A DNA stretch of 6,092 nucleotides from an uncultured Eubacteriaceae bacterium (lineage in GTDB: Bacteria; Bacillota; Clostridia; Eubacteriales; Eubacteriaceae): assembly GCA_947625175.1 (NCBI GenBank), contig CANQNI010000100.1, positions 1-6,092 on the forward strand, given 5' to 3'. Positions 1 through 6,092 of this stretch are shown here, in pieces. The notes under the pieces were generated by a model. The model was not told where the DNA came from. It saw only the letters and a program-made list of their open reading frames with translations, and ran no database searches. A program made the translations under genes and the position numbers. The number at the start of each line of letters is the position of its first letter. Within the stretch, counting starts at the first letter, position 1.

Positions 1-400
1 CATACCATATTGGATAACCTAAGAAAACATAGGAAAATTTACTCATATCTTCTACTGTATCCTGTATTTCAGGCCTAGCTGAATCATCTTGTGATTCAGT
101 CATACTTCTAGAATTTTCAGTATTATAATCAACATCATCCTCAGAATAAGGTTGAGTAGGTATTATTTGAAATAGGTTTCCATTTAAATCAGCAGAAATA
201 TATTCAGCTACTACTTGCGTATTTCCAGTTTGAGAAAAATAGGCAATTAATACATCACTGCCTTCAGTATTCGTTGATTCATTTGGATTATCACCAGTTT
301 CAGTTTCATTAGAAGAAGTTGATGAATTATTTGAATTACTACAACCAATTAAAGTAAAACAAAATAATACTGATAATAAAATAACAAAATATTTTTTCAT
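1..400 (-). CDS. Flavodoxin-domain lipoprotein, N-terminal part (runs off left edge)
   Basis: The first 133 residues are visible; the rest lies beyond position 1. Residues 1-20 form a lipoprotein signal peptide: a short Lys start, a hydrophobic core and the lipobox L-I-G-C, with Cys20 as the expected lipidation site. Residues 21-49 are a Ser/Asn/Thr/Glu linker of low complexity, typical of surface lipoproteins. From residue 50 the sequence VLIAYFSQTGNTQVVAEYI matches the first beta strand and FMN phosphate-binding loop of flavodoxins (S-x-T-G-N-T). Residues 125-133 (VFLGYPIWY) match the next conserved strand and loop of the flavodoxin_4-type family. I infer an FMN-binding redox protein anchored outside the membrane; its partner and substrate are unknown. 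The ATG at 400 is preceded by AAAGGAAAG (403-411), 6 nt away, which supports this start. It follows a terminator, so it is probably transcribed separately from the 69-residue gene upstream. Confidence 0.85.
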   Translation of the reverse strand, partial: MKKYFVILLSVLFCFTLIGCSNSNNSSTSSNETETGDNPNESTNTEGSDVLIAYFSQTGNTQVVAEYISADLNGNLFQIIPTQPYSEDDVDYNTENSRSMTESQDDSARPEIQDTVEDMSKFSYVFLGYPIWY

Positions 401-408
401 AACTTTCC

Positions 409-437
409 TTTCAAGTATATTTTAATATATCTTGAAA
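409..437 (-). promoter_or_regulatory. Inverted repeat next to the lipoprotein ribosome binding site
   Basis: Perfect 7-base arms (TTTCAAG at 409-415 and CTTGAAA at 431-437 on the + strand) flank a 15-base AT-only spacer. The arm nearest the gene touches the AAAGG Shine-Dalgarno at 407-411. It could be a repressor operator or an RNA hairpin masking the ribosome site. On the minus strand a weak promoter candidate overlaps it (TTATCA, 17 bases, TAAAAT). The dyad is visible in the sequence; the function is inference. The remaining intergenic DNA (438-511) is A/T-rich, with a T6A7 tract at 466-478 and no gene that I can see. Confidence 0.35.
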
Positions 438-516
438 ATAATGATAAATAATTTGAATTTAGAAGTTTTTTAAAAAAAGGAATTTAATAAGATTTTGAAG
501 AATTAAATAAGAAATA

Positions 517-556
517 TTAAAAATGGAAGTAATTAATAAATTAAATTACTTCCATT
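517..556 (-). terminator. Rho-independent terminator after the 69-residue gene
   Basis: A perfect 13-bp stem (522-534 with 544-556, arm AATGGAAGTAATT) encloses a 9-base loop. On the minus strand it is followed by a short T run (complement of the A run at 519-523) and further AT-rich sequence. It begins 15 nt after the stop codon of the 69-residue gene and precedes the lipoprotein gene. There is no T run on the plus-strand side, so it is oriented for minus-strand transcripts. Confidence 0.75.
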
Positions 557-571
557 GAAAATCGATTTATT

Positions 572-781
572 CTATTTTGACCCTTTATACGTACTAGCAC
601 TTTTAATTTTTTTTAGCAAATCTTTAAAAAACTGTTTTGGGTCGTCATAGACTTTTTTTAATTCATCCACGTAGCCAATGCCAGCAACATAATGTGTTCT
701 CCATTTTCCATCACTATCTTTTCTTTTCTCAATTATAGAAAGGTATAATTTTCCACCATTTCTCGTTTCGCTAATGTACAT
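572..781 (-). CDS. 69-residue orphan protein resembling a transposase N-terminus
   Basis: This small charged protein has no signal peptide or membrane segment. Residues 1-48 follow the pattern that opens many IS1634/IS4-type transposases of Firmicutes: MYI-x-E-T, then LYLSIIEKRKDSDGKWR, then GIGYVDELKK-x-YDDP. In those proteins this leads into a long DDE catalytic domain. Here the chain ends after a Lys-rich tail (residues 49-69), and the next 170 bases contain no transposase remnant. The resemblance is from memory of the family, not from a search. The gene looks functional: AAGGAG at 788-793 lies 6 nt before the ATG, a promoter lies upstream and a strong terminator follows. It could be a domesticated DNA-binding domain, a remnant that happens to be expressed, or an unrelated small protein. 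The biochemical role is unknown. Confidence 0.7.
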   Translation of the reverse strand: MYISETRNGGKLYLSIIEKRKDSDGKWRTHYVAGIGYVDELKKVYDDPKQFFKDLLKKIKSASTYKGSK

Positions 782-784
782 TGG

Positions 785-794
785 CCTCTCCTTT
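785..794 (-). promoter_or_regulatory. Strong ribosome binding site of the 69-residue gene
   Basis: The minus strand reads AAAGGAGAGG here, with AAGGAG (788-793) placed 6 nt before the ATG at 781. This decides the start: a nearby upstream ATG at 798 is out of frame. It is the best Shine-Dalgarno in the window. Confidence 0.8.
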
Positions 795-798
795 CCAT

Positions 799-821
799 AA
801 ACAAATTCCTTTTATTTGTTT
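799..821 (-). other. Leader hairpin before the 69-residue gene
   Basis: A perfect 8-bp inverted repeat (AAACAAAT at 799-806 with ATTTGTTT at 814-821) has a 7-base loop. On the minus-strand RNA the loop reads AAAAGGA, itself Shine-Dalgarno-like. The hairpin lies in the predicted 5' leader, between the promoter and the ribosome binding site. The stem has only two G-C pairs and no T run follows it, so it is not a convincing terminator. Any regulatory role is speculative. Confidence 0.4.
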
Positions 822-835
822 CTATTCTTAGAAAT

Positions 836-864
836 ATTTTAAATTTTATTTGCTTATGTTTCAA
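836..864 (-). promoter_or_regulatory. Predicted sigma-A-type promoter of the 69-residue gene
   Basis: The minus strand carries TTGAAA (859-864), a 17-base spacer and TAAAAT (836-841), each hexamer one base from consensus with ideal spacing. Transcription would start near 829, giving a leader of about 48 nt that includes the hairpin at 799-821. It sits after the uvrA terminator, so the small gene probably has its own promoter. AT-rich DNA gives chance matches, hence moderate confidence. Confidence 0.55.
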
Positions 865-906
865 GTTAAGTTTACCGATTTCTATAAACTTCTACTAAAA
901 TATGAG

Positions 907-954
907 AAAAAAAAAGAAGTAATCTATAATATTTCTCATAAATTACTCCTCTTT
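907..954 (-). terminator. Probable terminator of the uvrB-uvrA operon
   Basis: On the minus-strand RNA, positions 954-942 pair with 923-911 over 13 bp (11 Watson-Crick, 2 G-U) around an 18-base loop. The 3' arm runs into nine consecutive Ts (complement of the A run at 907-915). The 5' arm uses the last codons of uvrA, so termination would occur almost at the stop codon (936-938). A second possible stem, TATGAGAAA at 901-909 with TTTCTCATA at 932-940 (9 bp), competes for the same stretch but has a poorer T run. The stem is AT-rich, so efficiency may be moderate. Confidence 0.6.
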
Positions 955-3731
955 GGGTTTAAAGCTTTTTTAAGAAAAGGTGCAGTTGGTGAATTTTCGC
1001 ATATTGCAATTTCTTCTGGTGTTCCTTCATCAATTATAAAACCACCTTCGTTTCCGCCCTCTGGACCTAATTCTATTAACCAGTCTGCTGTTTTAATTAA
1101 ATCGATATTATGTTCTATAACTACAACTGTACTTCCCTGATCGACTAAACGCTGTAAGACATTTATTAAATTTTTTACATCATCCATGTGAAGACCAGTG
1201 GTTGGTTCATCCAGAATATATACTGTTTTTCCTGTGTTTACTTTTCTTAATTCTGAAGCTAACTTTACTCTTTGTGCTTCTCCTCCTGAAAGCTGTGTAG
1301 AAGGTTGTCCTAATCTGATATAACCTAAACCTACATCTAGTAAAGTTTTAAGAATTTTTCTAATTCTCGGTTGATTTTTAAAGAATTCATAAGCTTCTTC
1401 AACTGTCATATCAAGAACTTCAGCTATATTTTTACCCTTAAATTTTACTTCTAATGTTTCGTGATTATATCTAGTTCCATTACAAACTTCACAAGGGACT
1501 TCAACATCTGGTAAAAAGTTCATTTCGATAACTTTTATGCCATCTCCTTTACAAGCTTCACATCTTCCACCTTTCATATTAAAAGAAAATCGACTCTTAG
1601 TGTATCCACGAGCTTTAGCTTCTGGAGTTTGGGCGAATAATTCTCTTATTAAATCGAAAAGTTTTGAATAAGTAGCCGGATTACTTCTAGGAGTTCTTCC
1701 AATAGGACTTTGGTCAATATAAATAACTTTATCAACATTTTCTAGACCAGTTATTTCATCATGTTCTCCTGGAACTAACTTTGAATAATTGAGTTTTTGA
1801 GCTAAACCTTTATATAAAATTTCATTAACTAAAGACGATTTTCCACTTCCAGAAACACCAATTACTGTGATAAATTTACCTAATGGAAATTCAACATCTA
1901 TATTTTTAAGATTATTGACTTTAGCTCCTTTTATTTTAATACTTTGACCATTTCCTTTTCTTCTTTTCTCTGGAACTTCAATTGTTTTTACTCTAGAAAG
2001 ATACTGGCCTGTTAAAGATCTGGGTTCGTTTTTTATATCATCTAAAGTACCAGCAGCTACAATTTCTCCCCCATGCTCCCCTGCTCTTGGACCAACATCA
2101 ACCAGATAATCTGCTGCTTCAAGAGTTTCTTCATCATGTTCAACAACAATTAAAGTATTTCCAAGATTGGTTAAATCTTTTAAAGTTTTTAATAATTTTT
2201 CATTGTCTCTCTGATGAAGTCCTATTGAAGGCTCATCCAGAACATATAGAACCCCCATTAATTTTGAACTTAATTGACTAGATAATTTTATTCTTTGAGA
2301 TTCTCCTCCTGATAAAGTAGAAGCTGAACGAGCTAAGGTTAAATAACCTAGACCAACATCTTTCAAGAATTGTAGTCTATTTAAAATCTCGTCGATTAAC
2401 ATTTCAGTTATCTTTTTTTCTGTTTGATTTAATTTAATATTCTTAAAGAATTTTTCTAAATCCAAAATAGATAACTCTGTTAATTCTATAATATTTTTAT
2501 TATTAACCGTAACAGCTAAGGCATTTTCATTTAAACGATTTCCATGGCAAACTGGGCATTCAGAAATTTGAGTGAACTTCTCAATTTTTTCTCTTGTTCT
2601 TGGAGAATCAGATGAATTATGATACCTATTCATTCTGGGGATTATTCCTTCCCATGTTTTAATAGATGGTAATGAATAATTAGTTCCATAAAGAATATCA
2701 CTTATCATTTGTTCAGGAGCTTCAAGTAATGGTTTAGTTGCTGGAAAATTATAATGATCAGCTATTTCAAATATAGCGTCTTCAAATGTTCCATAATCAA
2801 ACCGGTGAGTAGCAAATTTAAAAGCTCCTTCTAAAATTGATTTTGATTTATCGGGTAGCACTAAATCTTTATCTACCTGATTGAGATAACCTAATCCATT
2901 ACATTCAGTGCACATTCCATACGGATTATTAAATGAAAAAGAACGGGGTTCAAGAACTGGAAAACTAATATTGCAATCAGGACAAGCTAAATTTTCACTA
3001 AAGAGTAGAGTTTCTCCATCAATAATATTACATTCTACTAATCCATCAGATAGTTCTAAAGATGTTTCAACAGAATCAGTTAATCTTTTACGAAGATTTT
3101 CTTTCATTTTTAATCTGTCAACAACAACAGAGATAGTATGTTTATAGGTCTTTTTTAAATCGATTTTTTCAGATAGACTATACATTTCTCCATCAATTAG
3201 TACTCGAGCAAAACCTTCTTTTTTTAATCGATTTAATAGCTGTTTGAATTCTCCTTTTTCTCCCCTAACAATAGGAGCCTGTATTTGAAATTTGGTTCCC
3301 ATAGGAAGTTCTAAAATTTGATTAACTATCTGATCAACACTTTGACTAGTGATTTCCTTTCCACATTTTGGACAATGAGGTGTTCCTATTCTTGCATAAA
3401 GTAATCGGAAATAGTCATATATTTCGGTTACTGTTCCGACCGTTGATCTTGGATTTCTATTCGTTGTCTTTTGTTCAATTGAAATTGCTGGACTAAGTCC
3501 TTCAATTGATTCAACATTTGGCTTTTGAGCATTTCCTAAAAATTGTCTTGTATAACTTGAGAGAGAGTCCATATATCGTCTTTGACCTTCAGCGTAAATG
3601 GTATCAAAAGCTAAAGTAGTCTTTCCGCTACCAGAAACCCCAGAAAAAACAATAAGATTATCTCTAGGAATAGTAAGATCTATATTTTTTAGGTTATGTT
3701 CTTTTGCTCCATGAATATCAATATATTTCAT
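936..3731 (-). CDS. uvrA: UvrABC excision repair system, ATPase subunit UvrA
   Basis: UvrA is the ABC-type ATPase dimer that scans DNA for bulky lesions and loads UvrB on them. The protein has 931 residues, close to the usual 940. In order: Walker [10 protein letters not shown] (31-38, Lys37); zinc-finger Cys pairs 250/253 and 274/277 around the conserved [11 protein letters not shown] segment; ABC signature LSGGESQ (473) with Walker B LDEPSIGL (498); Walker [12 protein letters not shown] (625-633, Lys631); the DNA-binding zinc module with Cys724/727 and Cys747/750 around [10 protein letters not shown]; signature II LSGGEAQ (814) with Walker B LDEPTTGL (840); and the switch histidine in VIEHN. 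All are intact, with no sign of frameshift. Its ATG overlaps the uvrB stop as ATGA and no Shine-Dalgarno precedes it, so translation probably depends on coupling to uvrB. A probable terminator follows directly. It is cytoplasmic. Confidence 0.98.
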   Translation of the reverse strand: MKYIDIHGAKEHNLKNIDLTIPRDNLIVFSGVSGSGKTTLAFDTIYAEGQRRYMDSLSSYTRQFLGNAQKPNVESIEGLSPAISIEQKTTNRNPRSTVGTVTEIYDYFRLLYARIGTPHCPKCGKEITSQSVDQIVNQILELPMGTKFQIQAPIVRGEKGEFKQLLNRLKKEGFARVLIDGEMYSLSEKIDLKKTYKHTISVVVDRLKMKENLRKRLTDSVETSLELSDGLVECNIIDGETLLFSENLACPDCNISFPVLEPRSFSFNNPYGMCTECNGLGYLNQVDKDLVLPDKSKSILEGAFKFATHRFDYGTFEDAIFEIADHYNFPATKPLLEAPEQMISDILYGTNYSLPSIKTWEGIIPRMNRYHNSSDSPRTREKIEKFTQISECPVCHGNRLNENALAVTVNNKNIIELTELSILDLEKFFKNIKLNQTEKKITEMLIDEILNRLQFLKDVGLGYLTLARSASTLSGGESQRIKLSSQLSSKLMGVLYVLDEPSIGLHQRDNEKLLKTLKDLTNLGNTLIVVEHDEETLEAADYLVDVGPRAGEHGGEIVAAGTLDDIKNEPRSLTGQYLSRVKTIEVPEKRRKGNGQSIKIKGAKVNNLKNIDVEFPLGKFITVIGVSGSGKSSLVNEILYKGLAQKLNYSKLVPGEHDEITGLENVDKVIYIDQSPIGRTPRSNPATYSKLFDLIRELFAQTPEAKARGYTKSRFSFNMKGGRCEACKGDGIKVIEMNFLPDVEVPCEVCNGTRYNHETLEVKFKGKNIAEVLDMTVEEAYEFFKNQPRIRKILKTLLDVGLGYIRLGQPSTQLSGGEAQRVKLASELRKVNTGKTVYILDEPTTGLHMDDVKNLINVLQRLVDQGSTVVVIEHNIDLIKTADWLIELGPEGGNEGGFIIDEGTPEEIAICENSPTAPFLKKALNPKRSNL

Positions 3732-5827
3732 AAATTTTTTCTATTTTTCAATTTCGGACCTCTGTTTTTACCATAAGTTCCTTTTTTAGTTGATTTATAA
3801 GTCTTTTCTTCGTATTCATCTTGTAGAACAATAGGTTGTCCTGTTTCTTCAGATTCTTTCATTGCTTTTTTAATTAGTGCAATACGATCTCTAATACGGG
3901 CAGCTTCTTCAAATTCCATTTGTTCTGCTTTAAGGTACATTTTTTCTGTTAGAACAATGATTTCTTCCTCAGGATTCTTAATAATAGTTTCTTCAGATTC
4001 ACCTTTTTTATGCGTTATTTCAATGATATCAGCGATACTTCGTTTTACTGATTGTGGAGTAATTCCATGAGCCTCATTATAGTCCTGTTGAATCTTTCGA
4101 CGTCTATTGGTTTCATCTATTGCATATTTCATAGAATTTGTAATAGTATCAGCATACATAATAACTTTCCCATCAACATTTCGGGCTGCTCTTCCTATAG
4201 TTTGAACTAAAGAAGTTTCAGATCGTAAGAATCCTTCTTTATCAGCATCTAAAATCGCAACTAATCCAACTTCAGGTAAATCAAGACCTTCTCTTAATAA
4301 ATTAATACCTACTAATACATCAAATAAACCTAAACGTAAATCTCTTAGGATCTTGAGTCTTTCAATTGTATCCACATCTGAATGTAAATAATTAACCTTA
4401 AGGCCGCTTTCCTTTAAGAAACCGGTTAAATCTTCAGCCATTTTCTTTGTAAGTGTAGTTACGAGAACTCTATTTCCTTTAGCAATAGTCTCTCTTATTT
4501 CACTTTCAAGATCATCTATTTGACCTTTAACAGGTCTAACCACAACTTCTGGATCTATTAGTCCTGTTGGACGAATTATCTGTTCAACTACCTGATCGGA
4601 ATGTTCTTTTTCAAAAGGTCCCGGAGTTGCTGAAGTAAAAATACATTGGTTTATTTTTCCTTCAAATTCATTAAAAGTAAGTGGTCTATTGTCATAGGCC
4701 GAAGGAAGACGAAAACCATAATCAACCAGATTCTTTTTTCTAGAATGATCTCCCCCACTCATTCCACCGATTTGAGGAATGGAAACATGGGACTCATCTG
4801 CAATGAGTAAAAAATCATCTGGAAAATAATCAATTAAAGTATAAGGTGGCGATCCAGGCTTAGTATCATTGATATATCGAGTATAATTTTCAATTCCATT
4901 ACAATAACCCATCTCTCTTAACATTTCTATATCATAATCTGTTCGTTGGGTTATTCGTTGAGCTTCAACATATTGTTGATTTTGCTCAAACTCTTTGCTT
5001 CTTTCTTCCTTTTCTATTTCAATTCCTTTAATTGCATTATCAAGTTTATCTTGGGTTGTTGTATAATGACTAGCAGGAAAAATACTTATATGGTCTAATT
5101 CACCAAGTACTTCTCCTGTAATAGTATTAATTTCAGTGATTGAATCTATTTCATCTCCAAAGAAGTCTATTCTAACTGCTTTATCAGAACTAGCAGCTGG
5201 ATAGATTTCTAAAACGTCACCTTTAACTCTAAAATTGTTTCTTTCAAAATTAATATCGTTTCGAACATATTGGATCTCAATTAATTTATCAATAATTTCG
5301 TCTCTATCTTTTTCCATTCCTGGACGTAAACTGAGAACCAGATTTTCATAATCAATTGGAGATCCTAATCCATATATACAAGAAACACTGGCTATTACTA
5401 TGACGTCTTTTCTTTCAAATAAAGAAGCTGTAGCACTATGTCGTAATTTATCAATTTCATCATTAATTGCTGCATCTTTTTCGATGAATAAATCCGAACT
5501 AGGAACATAAGCTTCAGGTTGATAGTAATCATAATAAGAAACAAAATACTCTACAGCATTATTTGGAAAGAACTTTTTAAACTCATCGTACAATTGGCCT
5601 GCTAAAGTTTTATTATGGGCAATAATTAAAGTTGGTTTTTGGACCTTCTCAATTAATTTGGCCATTGTATAAGTTTTACCTGATCCGGTAACTCCTAATA
5701 AAGTTTGATATCTGTAGCCCTTTTGAATTCCTTCAGCTAATTCATTTATAGCCTTTTGCTGATCTCCTTTCGGTTCGTATTCAGAAATTACTTCAAAAGG
5801 TTTTTGTTTTTTCTTTAATTCATTCAT
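3728..5827 (-). CDS. uvrB: UvrABC excision repair system, helicase-like subunit UvrB
   Basis: UvrB receives damaged DNA from UvrA, verifies the lesion by threading one strand behind its beta-hairpin, and recruits UvrC for incision. The product has 699 residues. Visible are: Walker A GVTGSGKT (45-52, Lys51); the hairpin region rich in aromatic residues, [12 protein letters not shown] (98-109); Walker B-like DESH (344-347); helicase motif [10 protein letters not shown] (542-549); and a C-terminal UVR coiled-coil (about 620-656) that contacts UvrA and UvrC. A basic tail of about 40 residues ([20 protein letters not shown] and a few more) makes it slightly longer than E. coli UvrB (673). The ATG at 5827 is the only sensible start, because an in-frame stop lies a few codons upstream and the family begins close to this point. 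No Shine-Dalgarno is seen. A promoter with a LexA-like dyad lies just upstream. It is cytoplasmic. Confidence 0.98.
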   Translation of the reverse strand: MNELKKKQKPFEVISEYEPKGDQQKAINELAEGIQKGYRYQTLLGVTGSGKTYTMAKLIEKVQKPTLIIAHNKTLAGQLYDEFKKFFPNNAVEYFVSYYDYYQPEAYVPSSDLFIEKDAAINDEIDKLRHSATASLFERKDVIVIASVSCIYGLGSPIDYENLVLSLRPGMEKDRDEIIDKLIEIQYVRNDINFERNNFRVKGDVLEIYPAASSDKAVRIDFFGDEIDSITEINTITGEVLGELDHISIFPASHYTTTQDKLDNAIKGIEIEKEERSKEFEQNQQYVEAQRITQRTDYDIEMLREMGYCNGIENYTRYINDTKPGSPPYTLIDYFPDDFLLIADESHVSIPQIGGMSGGDHSRKKNLVDYGFRLPSAYDNRPLTFNEFEGKINQCIFTSATPGPFEKEHSDQVVEQIIRPTGLIDPEVVVRPVKGQIDDLESEIRETIAKGNRVLVTTLTKKMAEDLTGFLKESGLKVNYLHSDVDTIERLKILRDLRLGLFDVLVGINLLREGLDLPEVGLVAILDADKEGFLRSETSLVQTIGRAARNVDGKVIMYADTITNSMKYAIDETNRRRKIQQDYNEAHGITPQSVKRSIADIIEITHKKGESEETIIKNPEEEIIVLTEKMYLKAEQMEFEEAARIRDRIALIKKAMKESEETGQPIVLQDEYEEKTYKSTKKGTYGKNRGPKLKNRKNL

Positions 5828-5841
5828 AAGCGTAACTTTAA

Positions 5842-5870
5842 ATTATAATTACTGAACTTGAGTTTGTAAA
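5842..5870 (-). promoter_or_regulatory. Predicted uvrB promoter inside the end of the protease gene
   Basis: The minus strand reads TTTACA (5865-5870), a 17-base spacer, then a perfect TATAAT (5842-5847). Only one base differs from sigma-A consensus. The -10 ends 14 nt before the uvrB ATG, so transcription would start around 5833-5837 and leave a leader of roughly 5-9 nt without a ribosome site. The -35 and spacer overlap the last codons and stop of the S41 protease gene. uvrB may also be read through from the protease gene, since the gap is only 21 nt and contains no terminator. Confidence 0.65.
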
Positions 5871-6091
5871 TATTCAAGAGCAGTATTGAGCTGATTGTCA
5901 ATATAAGTATTTTGTTCTGGGTCAATAGTATTTTCAACTATAATATTAGGTGTTATACCAATTTTATTAACGGGTGTATCATCTTTTAAAAAATATTCCT
6001 GAACAGTCAATTTCAATCCTGTTCCATCTTTTAATTTAGCTAATGACTGTATAACACCTTTACCAAAAGTTTTTTGCCCTATAATTGGAAC
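5849..6091 (-). CDS. C-terminal processing protease (S41 family), C-terminal 80 residues
   Basis: Only the end of the gene is present; it continues past the right edge. The visible start, IIGQKTFGKGVIQ, is the hallmark end of the S41 catalytic domain. Its Lys (11th visible residue) is the expected catalytic base, and the Gln four residues on matches the Ser-Lys-Gln arrangement of CtpB-type enzymes. The nucleophilic Ser and PDZ domain would lie outside the window. The next segment (GTGLKLTVQEYFLKDDTPVN, then KIGITPNI) is the usual substrate-groove strand region of this family, and a short Gln-rich helix ends the protein. Such proteases are normally membrane-anchored and act outside the cytoplasm on C-termini of envelope proteins. 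The stop is 21 nt before uvrB, and the last codons carry the uvrB promoter elements. Its placement upstream of uvrB is common in clostridia-like genomes. Confidence 0.9.
   Translation of the reverse strand, partial: VPIIGQKTFGKGVIQSLAKLKDGTGLKLTVQEYFLKDDTPVNKIGITPNIIVENTIDPEQNTYIDNQLNTALEYLQTQVQ
5853..5866. promoter_or_regulatory. Candidate LexA/DinR operator (SOS box) in the uvrB promoter
   Basis: The plus strand reads TGAACTTGAGTTTG. Compared with the Gram-positive LexA consensus CGAAC-N4-GTTYG, it matches both half-site cores (GAAC and GTTTG) with the correct 4-base spacing, and misses the outer C plus some preferred bases in the centre. It overlaps the -35 and spacer of the predicted uvrB promoter, where a bound repressor would block RNA polymerase. 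uvrB and uvrA are classic LexA-regulon members in Firmicutes, which supports the reading. The box is imperfect, so confidence is moderate. Confidence 0.55.
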
Positions 6092-6092
6092 T

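Noticed and set aside
799..821. The 8-bp hairpin as a terminator
   Set aside because: The stem is nearly all A-T, and no T run follows on the minus strand; it also lies upstream of the ribosome site of a real gene.
512..864. An intact insertion sequence around the small gene
   Set aside because: I found no DDE domain, terminal inverted repeats or target duplications; only an N-terminus-like ORF is present.
850..1140. 96-codon plus-strand open frame opposite the uvrA 3' end
   Set aside because: It lies mostly antisense to conserved uvrA codons, has no ribosome site and its product resembles no family I know; it is a shadow.
2087..2281. 64-codon plus-strand open frame inside uvrA
   Set aside because: It is fully antisense to uvrA, with composition explained by the opposite strand and no initiation signal.
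2908..3147. 79-codon plus-strand open frame inside uvrA
   Set aside because: It is fully antisense to the first zinc-finger region of uvrA, with no independent support.
3363..3374. CPKC (UvrA residues 120-123) as an extra zinc finger
   Set aside because: Only one Cys pair is present and a similar CxxC occurs at this place in many UvrA proteins; no second pair is nearby.
5262..5270. CGAACATAT, a perfect LexA half-site with centre, inside uvrB
   Set aside because: The second half-site (GTT) is missing; the next bases are TGG. It is best explained by coding sequence.
1..6092. CRISPR arrays, tRNA or rRNA genes
   Set aside because: I saw no regularly spaced repeats, cloverleaf or rRNA-like sequence on either strand.

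Overview
The window is AT-rich throughout. Every gene I can support lies on the minus strand, so reading from position 6092 down to 1 follows transcription. The order is: tail of a C-terminal processing (S41) protease, uvrB, uvrA, a 69-residue orphan protein, and the N-terminal part of a flavodoxin-like lipoprotein. AT-richness, Firmicutes-style Shine-Dalgarno sites, a Gram-positive-type lipobox and the ctp-uvrB-uvrA order all point to a low-GC Firmicute. I lean towards the clostridial/Tissierellia side (Finegoldia, Peptoniphilus or Anaerococcus type) but cannot prove it from this window.

Positions 6092-3728 and 3731-936 hold the nucleotide excision repair core. UvrB (699 aa) and UvrA (931 aa) are both full length with all key motifs intact, and are joined by a 4-base ATGA stop/start overlap. 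They form a co-transcribed damage-recognition unit. A strong sigma-A-type promoter (TTTACA, 17 bases, TATAAT) sits inside the last codons of the upstream protease gene. A LexA/DinR-like dyad lies over its -35 element and spacer, so the uvrBA unit is probably SOS-controlled. The promoter lies so close to the uvrB ATG that the mRNA leader would be only about 5-9 nt, with no Shine-Dalgarno. A hairpin plus a nine-T run just after uvrA probably ends the operon.

Positions 864-512 form a compact, apparently autonomous unit: promoter, leader hairpin, strong ribosome binding site, a 69-residue ORF and a clean 13-bp terminator. The product resembles only the N-terminal segment of IS1634/IS4-type transposases, with no transposase body after it. 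It is the least expected gene here.

Positions 437-1 carry the start of a secreted, lipid-anchored flavodoxin-domain protein that runs off the left edge. A short inverted repeat lies next to its ribosome binding site.

Most of the window (about 80%) is ordinary, conserved repair machinery. I do not see a new multi-gene system. The points worth checking are the embedded LexA-type promoter with a near-leaderless uvrB, and the orphan transposase-N-terminus gene.
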